From Comamonadaceae bacterium (lineage in GTDB: Bacteria > Pseudomonadota > Gammaproteobacteria > Burkholderiales > Burkholderiaceae_C): 8,606 nt of DNA. Within the stretch, counting starts at the first letter, position 1. Each line of letters begins with the position of its first letter. The notes under the pieces were generated by a model. The model saw nothing but the letters and a program-made list of their open reading frames with translations. It did not search any database and was not told the origin of the DNA. Positions 1-5,966 of this stretch are shown piece by piece. The stretch covers positions 1 to 8,606 of the forward strand of contig CANGML010000056.1 in the NCBI GenBank assembly GCA_947454585.1, written 5' to 3'. The translations under genes and the position numbers were made by a program.

Positions 1-1
1 C

Positions 2-454
2 GTGGTGTTGGCGCAGGCTTGGCGCAAAGCGTTGCTGGCCCAAGGCACAGAAAAATTTGAAGCCGTGATGGCCAAGATCGGACCTTGGTCCATCGCCGCC
101 CTCCTCGCCACCTTGGTGTTGCTGTTTGCCTTTCAAGGCGAGGCAATTTTGAAGCAACCCTTGGTCATCGCCCTATTGGCGGTGCCCATCTTGATTCAGG
201 TGTTGTTCAATTCAGCGCTGGCTTATTGGCTCAATCGCCAATTGGGTGAAGCCCACAACGTAGCTTGCCCTTCTGCGCTGATTGGCGCATCCAACTTTTT
301 CGAGCTGGCGGTGGCCGCCGCCATCAGCTTGTTTGGCTTTGAATCGGGTGCCGCGCTGGCCACGGTGGTGGGGGTGTTGATTGAAGTCCCTGTGATGCTG
401 CTGGTGGTCCATGTGGTGAACCGCAGCAAGGGCTGGTACGAGCGAACGCCTTAA
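2..454 (+). CDS. acr3: Acr3-family arsenite efflux transporter, C-terminal part
   Basis: Inner-membrane permease of the Acr3 (bile acid/arsenite/riboflavin transporter) superfamily, which exports arsenite. Only the last 150 codons are present. The reading frame is open to the left edge, so the GTG at position 2 is probably an internal valine. Visible are about four hydrophobic segments (residues roughly 29-46, 53-77, 95-113 and 117-138). The family signature GASNFFELAVA lies at residues 95-105, and GVLIEVPVML at 124-133. The Glu in that second motif (residue 128) lies where Acr3 proteins have an essential membrane glutamate. The conserved Cys of Acr3 lies upstream of the window. The tail NRSKGWYE is typical of the family. 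An ars operon further left is likely but not visible. The stop codon overlaps that of the convergent MpaB-like gene. Family assignment is confident; arsenite as substrate rests on family knowledge. Confidence 0.93.
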   Translation: MVLAQAWRKALLAQGTEKFEAVMAKIGPWSIAALLATLVLLFAFQGEAILKQPLVIALLAVPILIQVLFNSALAYWLNRQLGEAHNVACPSALIGASNFFELAVAAAISLFGFESGAALATVVGVLIEVPVMLLVVHVVNRSKGWYERTP

Positions 455-1386
455 GCAGCGGTTGCGCTTGCGCCTGCTTGGACACGCTGGCGTGCAATGG
501 CAGACACCCCTTGCTGGTTGAGCATCCACTGCACTGGCTCGGCTGAGAGCTGAACCGCCAAACGGGTGGCTTGCTGTTGTAGCGCACACGCAGGCGTTCG
601 CCCGATCAACGCCAGCACCCACGGCGGCATCAGGTCAAACGCGCATGTCAATATCAGCGCCATCCAAGGCTTGTCCAGCAAGTCCACGGGATAGCTTTGA
701 ATCACACGCAAAATTTCTTGCGCGCGTGCATCAAAGCGCAGCGCATCGGCATAGCCCAGCAGCTCGGCTTGCGCCGAGGCATTGGTCAAGGGCAAATCAA
801 CCGCCCCCAACAAGTGCCCCACGCGGGCCATCTCAGCGATGTATTGGTCACAGTCTTGCGGCGACAGGGGCTGCTTGGCTAAATGCTGATAGGCCGCCAG
901 AAACGAGGTGACTTCAACCAAGTGCACCCACCGAATCAGCGCTGGCTCGTTGGCCACATAAGGCAGGCCTTCGAGATCGGTGCCGCGGATGTTGGCGTGG
1001 ATTGCGTTGACGCGGCGAATGGCATTGAGCGCCAAGGTTTCACTGCCGTAGGTGGTGGCAGCCACAAAAAAAGCGGTGCGACCTAAGCGCTCTTTGAGCT
1101 TGTGGCGAAAGTCCGAATGGTCCCACACAGCGGCCAGTGCGCGCGGGTGCAAGGCCTGCACGATGAGCGAGGACAGGCCACCCACCATCATGACGGTGAA
1201 GTTGGCATGCACCCGCCAGGCCACGGAGTCGGGACCGAACAAGCCGGGGTCCCCCGGTGGGGTAGCAAAGTCGTCCAGCGAAGCCCTCGCCTTGGAACCG
1301 GTGATGGCCCGCACCCGCTCGCCAATGGCCTCGAAGGCCAAGGTTTTGAGTGCGTTCACCAGTGTCGAGGTGGCCGGGGTGCGCAT
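451..1386 (-). CDS. MpaB/DUF2236-family oxygenase-like protein
   Basis: A 311-residue protein of the DUF2236 family, now usually called oxygenase MpaB family after the fungal mycophenolic acid enzyme; the latex-clearing heme oxygenase Lcp is a relative. The family core starts with PPGDPGLFGPDSVAWRVHAN (residues 43-62), followed by a hydrophobic stretch ending in LHPRALAAVWDHSDF (79-93), then IHANIRGT (129-136) and WVHLVEVTSFLAAY (153-166). His80, His130 and His155 sit in the family's conserved blocks and are candidate heme or metal ligands. The frame is open to an ATG at 1473, but that start would overlap the preceding small gene by 83 bases and adds a Pro/Arg-rich tail with no family match. 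The ATG at 1386 lies four bases after that gene's stop and gives a normal family length. It is the last gene of a three-gene minus-strand group. Substrate and reaction are unknown. Confidence 0.85.
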   Translation of the reverse strand: MRTPATSTLVNALKTLAFEAIGERVRAITGSKARASLDDFATPPGDPGLFGPDSVAWRVHANFTVMMVGGLSSLIVQALHPRALAAVWDHSDFRHKLKERLGRTAFFVAATTYGSETLALNAIRRVNAIHANIRGTDLEGLPYVANEPALIRWVHLVEVTSFLAAYQHLAKQPLSPQDCDQYIAEMARVGHLLGAVDLPLTNASAQAELLGYADALRFDARAQEILRVIQSYPVDLLDKPWMALILTCAFDLMPPWVLALIGRTPACALQQQATRLAVQLSAEPVQWMLNQQGVSAIARQRVQAGASATAA

Positions 1387-1390
1387 GGAC

Positions 1391-1555
1391 TCAGGCGCTG
1401 TCAGCGTCAGGCGTGTCTTTGGCAGGCGCAGCCGGTGTGGCATCGGGTTTGGCAAAGCACATTTTTTCGCCATCCCAGCGCTGGCCGCACCAACACTCGC
1501 CCTCGGCGTTGATGATGCAGGTTCCGGTGCCGCAGCAGCGTGGGTCTTCGCTCAT
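1391..1555 (-). CDS. small cysteine-rich protein, 54 residues
   Basis: Short protein with six cysteines in its first 33 residues (Cys7, 8, 13, 21, 23, 33): a CC pair, then CIINAEGECWCG, then a single Cys after a GQRWDGEKMC stretch. The remainder is a disordered-looking Ala/Pro/Asp tail. The spacing suggests a compact metal-binding or disulfide-bonded fold. I recall similar small proteins in Burkholderiales annotated as hypothetical, but know of no assigned function. An upstream ATG at 1603 is in frame; the internal ATG at 1555 is preferred because AAAGGA lies five bases before it and the cysteine block begins right after it. The stop is four bases before the MpaB-like start, so the two genes are probably translationally coupled. 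The gene begins 28 bases after the stop of the 254-residue gene upstream. Confidence 0.8.
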   Translation of the reverse strand: MSEDPRCCGTGTCIINAEGECWCGQRWDGEKMCFAKPDATPAAPAKDTPDADSA

Positions 1556-1560
1556 AAAGG

Positions 1561-1566
1561 TCCTTT
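1561..1566 (-). promoter_or_regulatory. Shine-Dalgarno site that fixes the start of the cysteine-rich gene
   Basis: On the minus strand this reads AAAGGA, five bases before the ATG at 1555. It is one of the better ribosome-binding matches in the window. It supports the 54-residue product over the 70-residue reading frame that begins at 1603. Confidence 0.6.
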
Positions 1567-1583
1567 CTAAGTTGTATGACGTA

Positions 1584-2348
1584 TCAGGCGTCATTGGGCT
1601 CACGCATCGCTTTCAGCCACAAGTTGTCGATCTCGCTGAGTTTGGTTTTGTCAAACTCTGCCGTGTGCTCCCAATAGCGGCCTGAGGACACCATGTAGCC
1701 CAAGTCTTGTTCCGCTTGCAACGCAGTGGCTACGCCTGCTTGATCCAGCCTGTCGCGCTGTCGTTTCAAGAGGTGTTGGCGCACCCCAGGGTCAGCCAAA
1801 TCCTGTCTAGTCACCCGCGGAAACAACAAGCGCGACTCGGGCAGCGCTGACAAATTCACCACACTGCAGTGGTGCGCATCTGCCATCGACATCAAGCGCA
1901 TGGACTTGGCTTCTAAGGACTGCAGGGTCACATCCACCCGCAGTGGGTCTGCCGTGCCGTGGCCATAAAAATGGCTGCCATTGTCCGAGGCCGCGTCGTA
2001 CACCATGTCGCAGCCTAAAAAAGCGATGACATCGGGCTTCAAAGCGCCCAAGGCCCAATAGCCTGTCGTGAAGGCCATGGTGCCGCCCGCATACACAAAG
2101 CCGCCAAAGCTGTTTTGCTGGGGCACAAATTCTGGCGCAGCAATCAACTGCTGGGAGGGCTTCAACGGCGTGGGCGGCAAGCGCTCGGGCGGAAAGTCTT
2201 CGGGGTACACCAAGTAATCCCAGTCGGGCGTGATTTGCCAAGCGTTGTTGATGACCACGCGACGGGTGAACACCGACAAGTCCCAATCCTTGGCCAGCAC
2301 GGCATCGGGCGCACTGCCGATGATCAGCACCATGTTGATTTCTGTCAC
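1584..2348 (-). CDS. conserved hypothetical protein, nucleotide-binding-like N-terminus
   Basis: I do not recognise a characterised family. The 254-residue protein starts with a beta-strand and glycine turn, MVLIIGSAPDA (residues 6-16), followed by VVINNAWQITPDWDYLVYPEDF (31-52). A central block holds YAGGTMAF (86-93), VIAFLGCDMVYD (107-118) and GSHFYGHGTADPL (124-136). The IGSAP turn, the NNA strand end and the LGCDM strand recall Rossmann-like proteins of the DUF115/MptE or sialyltransferase-like (GT29/GT42) type, where such strands bind a nucleotide or nucleotide-sugar. That is resemblance only. No signal peptide or membrane segment is visible, so it is probably cytoplasmic. The longest frame starts at a GTG (2348) with no strong ribosome site; the ATG at 2333, five codons inside, is an equal alternative and begins right at the first strand. 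It is first in the minus-strand trio with the cysteine-rich and MpaB-like genes. Confidence 0.75.
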   Translation of the reverse strand: MTEINMVLIIGSAPDAVLAKDWDLSVFTRRVVINNAWQITPDWDYLVYPEDFPPERLPPTPLKPSQQLIAAPEFVPQQNSFGGFVYAGGTMAFTTGYWALGALKPDVIAFLGCDMVYDAASDNGSHFYGHGTADPLRVDVTLQSLEAKSMRLMSMADAHHCSVVNLSALPESRLLFPRVTRQDLADPGVRQHLLKRQRDRLDQAGVATALQAEQDLGYMVSSGRYWEHTAEFDKTKLSEIDNLWLKAMREPNDA

Positions 2349-2393
2349 AGGGGTCCCATTTTTTACAAAGTATTTTTAAAAACAGCCGCAATG

Positions 2394-2404
2394 CTAGGGC
2401 CTAG
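2394..2404. repeat. short palindrome in a divergent promoter spacer
   Basis: CTAGG and CCTAG arms around a single central G. It lies in the 105-base spacer between the minus-strand 254-residue gene and the plus-strand DUF2237 gene, where an operator for either would be expected. Five-base arms can arise by chance, so this is only a candidate site. Confidence 0.25.
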
Positions 2405-2441
2405 TGAAAGCCATTGCCCTCCAAAGGTCTGAATGCGTTCC

Positions 2442-2447
2442 TAAAAT
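2442..2447 (+). promoter_or_regulatory. candidate -10 box for the DUF2237-SOUL pair
   Basis: TAAAAT matches the sigma-70 -10 consensus at five of six bases. No good -35 box lies 16-18 bases upstream. The usual spacing would put the transcription start at or next to the ATG at 2454, which suggests a leaderless or near-leaderless message. This fits the lack of a clear Shine-Dalgarno site before that ATG. Confidence 0.3.
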
Positions 2448-2453
2448 AAGAAG

Positions 2454-2816
2454 ATGACGACCCAAGCCCGCAACGTGTTAGGTACCGCCTTGGTGCCCTG
2501 CTCTTATGACCCGCTCACGGGCTACTTTCGCGACGGCTGTTGCCACACGGATGAGCTCGACCACGGCAGCCATGTGGTGTGCGCCAAGGTCACACAAGCG
2601 TTCTTAGATTTCTCGCTTCAGCGCGGCAACGATTTGATCACCCCACGACCCGAGTATCGGTTTGCAGGATTGAAAAGTGGCGACCGCTGGTGCTTGTGCG
2701 CCCGTCGATGGCACGAAGCCTTTGAGGCTGGCGTGGCACCCCCCGTGGTGCTGGAATGCACCCATGTCAAAGCGCTTGAATTTGTCACCCTGGAGCAACT
2801 GCAGTCATGCGCCTGA
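2454..2816 (+). CDS. DUF2237 family protein
   Basis: A 120-residue protein that matches the DUF2237 family over its whole length, a widespread bacterial family of unknown biochemical function. The family blocks are in order: NVLGTALVPCSYDPLTGYFRDGCC (residues 7-30), GSHVVCAKVT (38-47), FSLQRGNDLITPRPEYRF (53-70), GDRWCLCARRW (76-86) and APPVVLECTH (95-104). Seven of its eight cysteines (16, 29, 30, 43, 80, 82, 102) fall in these blocks, which hints at metal binding or redox chemistry but does not prove it. No signal peptide is seen, so it is likely cytoplasmic. The start is the first ATG and aligns with the family N-terminus. The last ten bases overlap the start of the SOUL gene, so the two are very likely co-transcribed and translationally coupled. 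Confidence 0.92.
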   Translation: MTTQARNVLGTALVPCSYDPLTGYFRDGCCHTDELDHGSHVVCAKVTQAFLDFSLQRGNDLITPRPEYRFAGLKSGDRWCLCARRWHEAFEAGVAPPVVLECTHVKALEFVTLEQLQSCA

Positions 2817-3469
2817 ACAAATACGCACCCCTTGCTTGGCTAGTTGGGATTTTGTGGCTAGAGTCGGCCATGGCCATTGAAGAACCGCACTATGACGTGA
2901 TCGTCTCGCAGCCTCCTTTTGAGCTGCGCCACTACGCGCCCACCCTGATTGCCCAAACCATCGTGGACGGCGACATGGACACGGCGTCCAGCAAAGGTTT
3001 TCGCTTGATTGCTGATTTCATCTTTGGCAACAACCTCGCCCAGGGCTCAGACCAAGCCGCCAAGATCGCCATGACCGCCCCTGTGACGGTAGAGCCGCAG
3101 TCTTCAAAAATTGCCATGACCGCGCCCGTCACCGTTGAGCCGCAATCGGGTGACACCAGCGTGGCAGGGGCCAATCAATGGCGCATCCACTTTGTGATGC
3201 CCAGCCAGTACACCTTGGCCAACATCCCACAGCCCAAGAACAGCGCGGTGACCTTGCACGAACTGCCGCGCAAATACATGGCGGTGTACCGCTACTCAGG
3301 CTTTAACACCCAAGCACGGGTACAAGAAAAAACGAACGAAGCCTTAGCTTGGGCCAAGCAACAGTCGCTGAGGGTGGTGGGCACGCCGCAGCTGTCGCGC
3401 TACGACCCGCCTTGGACACTGCCCATGTTCAGGCGCAACGAAATCATGGTGGAAGTCGCAGCGCCTTAA
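2807..3469 (+). CDS. SOUL-family heme-binding protein, exported
   Basis: A 220-residue member of the SOUL/HBP heme-binding family. The N-terminus (basic residues, then a hydrophobic run at about 8-18, then AMA at 21-23) looks like a Sec signal peptide with cleavage near residue 23, so the mature protein is probably periplasmic. The domain begins at YDVIVSQPPFELRHYAP (29-45) and contains FRLIADFIFG (65-74), two copies of KIAMTAPVTVEPQS (86-99 and 101-114), then WRIHFVMPSQYTL (125-137) and the C-terminal RYDPPWTLPMFRRNEIMVEV. The paired Arg-Asn-Glu end is typical of the family. Eukaryotic relatives bind heme or porphyrin; the bacterial role is unclear. The start overlaps the DUF2237 gene by ten bases, with no other in-frame ATG giving a signal peptide. 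It converges on the isocitrate dehydrogenase gene with a 12-base gap that leaves no room for a hairpin terminator. Confidence 0.92.
   Translation: MRLNKYAPLAWLVGILWLESAMAIEEPHYDVIVSQPPFELRHYAPTLIAQTIVDGDMDTASSKGFRLIADFIFGNNLAQGSDQAAKIAMTAPVTVEPQSSKIAMTAPVTVEPQSGDTSVAGANQWRIHFVMPSQYTLANIPQPKNSAVTLHELPRKYMAVYRYSGFNTQARVQEKTNEALAWAKQQSLRVVGTPQLSRYDPPWTLPMFRRNEIMVEVAAP
3062..3148 (+). repeat. tandem 14-codon duplication inside the SOUL gene
   Basis: Two copies of the codons for KIAMTAPVTVEPQS (3062-3103 and 3107-3148) are separated by one serine codon. The peptides are identical, yet nine of the fourteen codons differ, every time at the third position only. This shows an old duplication held constant at the protein level rather than a recent slippage event. 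Confidence 0.9.
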
Positions 3470-3481
3470 CCAGGCAGAAAC

Positions 3482-5713
3482 TTAAACGCTCGCTAAGGCG
3501 GCGTTGAAGGTGGCGCTGGGGCGCATGACAGCTTCCACCTTCTTGACGTCGGGCATGTAGTAACCGCCGATGTCCACGGGCTTGCCTTGCACGGCATTGA
3601 GCTCGTCCACGATCTTCTTCTCGTTGTCGGTCAAGGTTTTAGCCAAAGGCGCGAACTTGGCAGCCAAGTCTTTGTCCTCGGTTTGTGCAGCCAACTCTTG
3701 GGCCCAGTACATGGCCAAGTAGAACTGGCTACCGCGGTTGTCGAGCTGCCCTGTTTTGGGCGATGGGTTTTTGTTGGTGTCCAACAATTTTCCGGTCGCT
3801 GCGTCCAAGGTCTTCGCCAGTACCACCGCTTTGGCATTGCCGTTTTTCAGGCCCATGTCTTCGAAGGACACGGCCAAAGCCAAGAACTCACCGAGCGAGT
3901 CCCAACGCAAGTGGTTTTCTTCGACCAGTTGCTGCACGTGCTTGGGGGCAGAGCCGCCCGCACCCGTTTCGTACATGCCGCCACCCGCCATCAAAGGCAC
4001 CACAGAGAGCATCTTGGCAGAGGTGCCGAGTTCCATGATGGGGAACAAGTCGGTCAAGTAATCGCGCAAGATATTGCCGGTCGCACTGATGGTGTCCAAA
4101 CCGCGCACGACGCGTTCGAGGGTGTAACGCATGGCACGCACCTGGCTCATGATTTGGATGTCCAAACCATTGATGTCGTGCTCGTGCAAATACATCTTCA
4201 CTTTGCGGATCAATTGAGCTTCGTGTGGACGGTAGGCGTCCAACCAGAACACCACGGGCATGCCCGAGTTGCGGGCACGCGTGACGGCCAGCTTGACCCA
4301 GTCGCGAATGGCCGCGTCTTTGACCTGGCACATGCGCCAGATATCGCCTGCTTCCACGTTTTGGCTGAGCAACACCTCGCCTGTTTCGAGGTCAGTGATG
4401 TTGGCCACACCGTCTTCGGTGATCTCGAAAGTCTTGTCGTGTGACCCATATTCTTCGGCTTGCTGAGCCATCAAGCCCACGTTAGGCACCGTACCCATGG
4501 TCTTGGGGTCGAATGCGCCGTGCCACTTACAGAAGTTGATGATTTCTTGGTAGATACGGGCAAAGGTCGACTCAGGCATGACCGCCTTCACGTCCTTCAA
4601 GCGGCCATCAGCGCCCCACATCTTGCCGCCATTGCGGATCATGGCAGGCATGGACGCATCCACGATCACGTCATTGGGCGAGTGGAAATTGGTGATGCCT
4701 TTGGTAGAGTCGACCATCGCCAACTCGGGACGGTGTTCGTGGCAAGCGTGCAAGTCGCGCTTGATTTCGTCTTGCAGGCTTTGGGGCAAGGCGGTGATCT
4801 TGCCGTACAAATCGGCCATGCCGTTGTTGACGTTCACGCCGAGTTCTTTGAAGGTCTTGGCATGTTTGTCAAACGCTTCTTTGTAGAAGATCTTGACGCA
4901 GTGACCAAACACGATGGGGTGGGACACCTTCATCATGGTGGCTTTGACGTGCAAGGAGAACATCACACCGGTTTTGTGGGCGTCTTCGATTTCCTTGGCG
5001 TAAAACTCTTCCAGCGCCTTCTTGCTCATGAACATGCTGTCGACGACTTCGCGGTCGATCAAGGAGACTTTGGGTTTCAACACCACGGCCTTACCGCTCT
5101 TGGTGATGAGCTCCATCTTCACGTCACGGGCTTTGTCCAAAGTGATTGATTTTTCACCGTGGTAGAAGTCGCCATGGTGCATGTGAGACACGTGGGAGCG
5201 GGAGGCTTGGCTCCATTCCGCCATGCTGTGGGGGTTTTTACGTGCGAACTCTTTGACTGCACGGGGGGCGCGGCGGTCCGAGTTGCCTTCGCGCAAAACA
5301 GGGTTTACAGCAGAGCCAATGCACTTGCCATAGCGAGCCTTGATGGCTTTTTCTTCATCCGTGTTAGGTGCATCTGGGTAGTCGGGCAAGGCATAGCCTT
5401 TGGCTTGCAACTCTTTGATGGCCGCTGTCAGCTGGCCCACGGAGGCGCTGATGTTGGGCAGCTTGATGATGTTGGCTTCTGGCTTCAAGGTCAATTGACC
5501 CAAAGCGGCCAAGGTATTGGGCATGCGTTGCGCTTCGGGCAGCATGTCGGAGAACTCACCCAAGATACGGGCAGCCACAGAAATATCGCTAGACACCACA
5601 TCAATGCCAGCGGGTGCAGCAAATGTGCGAATGATGGGCAAGAAAGAAGCGGTAGCCAACAGGGGCGCTTCGTCAGTCAAGGTGTAAACAATTTTCGATT
5701 TTTCAGCAGACAT
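3482..5713 (-). CDS. icd: monomeric NADP-dependent isocitrate dehydrogenase
   Basis: Converts isocitrate and NADP+ to 2-oxoglutarate, CO2 and NADPH in the TCA cycle. The 743-residue length matches the monomeric class (Azotobacter vinelandii enzyme about 741) rather than the roughly 415-residue dimeric Icd. The substrate-binding loop is [17 protein letters not shown] (residues 134-150), with Ser134, Asn137, Arg141 and Arg147 matching the known ligands. Lys257 sits in VKATMMKVS, Asp352 in [10 protein letters not shown], Tyr422 in EEYGSHDKT, and Arg550-Asp551 and Asp555 in [19 protein letters not shown], the metal and cofactor region. [10 protein letters not shown] follows at about 587-596. The C-terminus, [10 protein letters not shown], is also typical. 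No key residue is missing. The start ATG has a weak GAGA seven bases upstream. It is divergent from cysI and convergent with the SOUL gene, so it is probably transcribed alone. A GATAAT hexamer on the minus strand (5770-5775) is a possible -10 box, but no -35 is evident. Confidence 0.97.
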   Translation of the reverse strand: MSAEKSKIVYTLTDEAPLLATASFLPIIRTFAAPAGIDVVSSDISVAARILGEFSDMLPEAQRMPNTLAALGQLTLKPEANIIKLPNISASVGQLTAAIKELQAKGYALPDYPDAPNTDEEKAIKARYGKCIGSAVNPVLREGNSDRRAPRAVKEFARKNPHSMAEWSQASRSHVSHMHHGDFYHGEKSITLDKARDVKMELITKSGKAVVLKPKVSLIDREVVDSMFMSKKALEEFYAKEIEDAHKTGVMFSLHVKATMMKVSHPIVFGHCVKIFYKEAFDKHAKTFKELGVNVNNGMADLYGKITALPQSLQDEIKRDLHACHEHRPELAMVDSTKGITNFHSPNDVIVDASMPAMIRNGGKMWGADGRLKDVKAVMPESTFARIYQEIINFCKWHGAFDPKTMGTVPNVGLMAQQAEEYGSHDKTFEITEDGVANITDLETGEVLLSQNVEAGDIWRMCQVKDAAIRDWVKLAVTRARNSGMPVVFWLDAYRPHEAQLIRKVKMYLHEHDINGLDIQIMSQVRAMRYTLERVVRGLDTISATGNILRDYLTDLFPIMELGTSAKMLSVVPLMAGGGMYETGAGGSAPKHVQQLVEENHLRWDSLGEFLALAVSFEDMGLKNGNAKAVVLAKTLDAATGKLLDTNKNPSPKTGQLDNRGSQFYLAMYWAQELAAQTEDKDLAAKFAPLAKTLTDNEKKIVDELNAVQGKPVDIGGYYMPDVKKVEAVMRPSATFNAALASV

Positions 5714-5802
5714 TGCGCAATCTCATTCTTTGATTGGATAAGGTGAAAGAAACAGGGATCAAACCCCGCATTATCCACGCCACTTTAGCCCCCCTCCCCC
5801 TG

Positions 5803-5835
5803 CGCTTTGCTTACGCCGCGTCCACACAAAGCGGC
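5803..5835. repeat. overlapping inverted repeats in the icd-cysI spacer
   Basis: CGCTTTG at 5803-5809 pairs perfectly with CAAAGCG at 5827-5833 across a 17-base loop. A competing pair, GCCGC at 5815-5819 and GCGGC at 5831-5835, uses the same right-hand region. Either may be an operator half-site arrangement or an RNA hairpin in a leader. There is no T run beside it, so it does not look like an intrinsic terminator. Confidence 0.3.
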
Positions 5836-5859
5836 CTTATTCCGATTTGACATATATGT

Positions 5860-5882
5860 AAAACAAACAAATCGTTTGTTTT
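5860..5882. promoter_or_regulatory. perfect 9-5-9 dyad upstream of cysI, candidate operator
   Basis: AAAACAAAC (5860-5868) and GTTTGTTTT (5874-5882) are exact reverse complements around the pentamer AAATC. The dyad lies about 95 bases before the cysI ATG in an AT-rich spacer between divergent genes. It is flanked by TTATTCC (5837-5843) and GGCATAA (5883-5889), which form an imperfect inverted pair (six of seven bases), and by a CATATATG palindrome (5851-5858). TTATTCC resembles what I recall of half-sites of the LysR-type regulator CysB. A regulator of sulfur genes is therefore plausible, but which protein binds is inference. Confidence 0.45.
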
Positions 5883-5906
5883 GGCATAAAGAGCTACTAG
5901 AGTTCG

Positions 5907-5912
5907 TAAAAT
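5907..5912 (+). promoter_or_regulatory. candidate -10 box of the cysI operon
   Basis: TAAAAT matches the sigma-70 -10 consensus at five of six bases. It has no good -35 hexamer 16-18 bases upstream, as is common for activator-dependent promoters. A start near 5919 would place the 9-5-9 dyad at about -48 and give a leader of about 48 bases. An alternative TTGACA at 5847-5852 has no convincing -10 partner at normal spacing. Confidence 0.3.
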
Positions 5913-5966
5913 TCTGAGGCCGCTATTTATTTTTTTTGATTCACTTTTTTTCGTTTGAGTAGTTAG

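Noticed and set aside
1387..1473. N-terminal extension of the MpaB-like gene to the ATG at 1473
   Set aside because: It would overlap most of the cysteine-rich gene's C-terminal half, and its Pro/Arg/Leu-rich sequence has no family counterpart. The ATG at 1386 follows that gene's stop by four bases.
1052..1570. Plus-strand open frame of 172 codons opposite the MpaB-like and cysteine-rich genes
   Set aside because: Antisense to two supported genes, with no ribosome site and no family features.
1556..1603. Extension of the cysteine-rich gene to the ATG at 1603
   Set aside because: The internal ATG at 1555 has a clear AAAGGA site at good spacing, and the extra 16 residues carry no distinctive feature.
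3587..5149. Long plus-strand open frames (285 and 229 codons) opposite icd
   Set aside because: Both lie antisense to the conserved isocitrate dehydrogenase, show His/Val/Gln-rich composition and match no family.
5803..5835. Intrinsic terminator in the icd-cysI spacer
   Set aside because: The spacer lies between two divergent 5' ends, so no terminator is expected. The inverted repeat has a long loop and no adjacent T run. The T-rich stretch at 5926-5953 has no preceding GC-rich stem.
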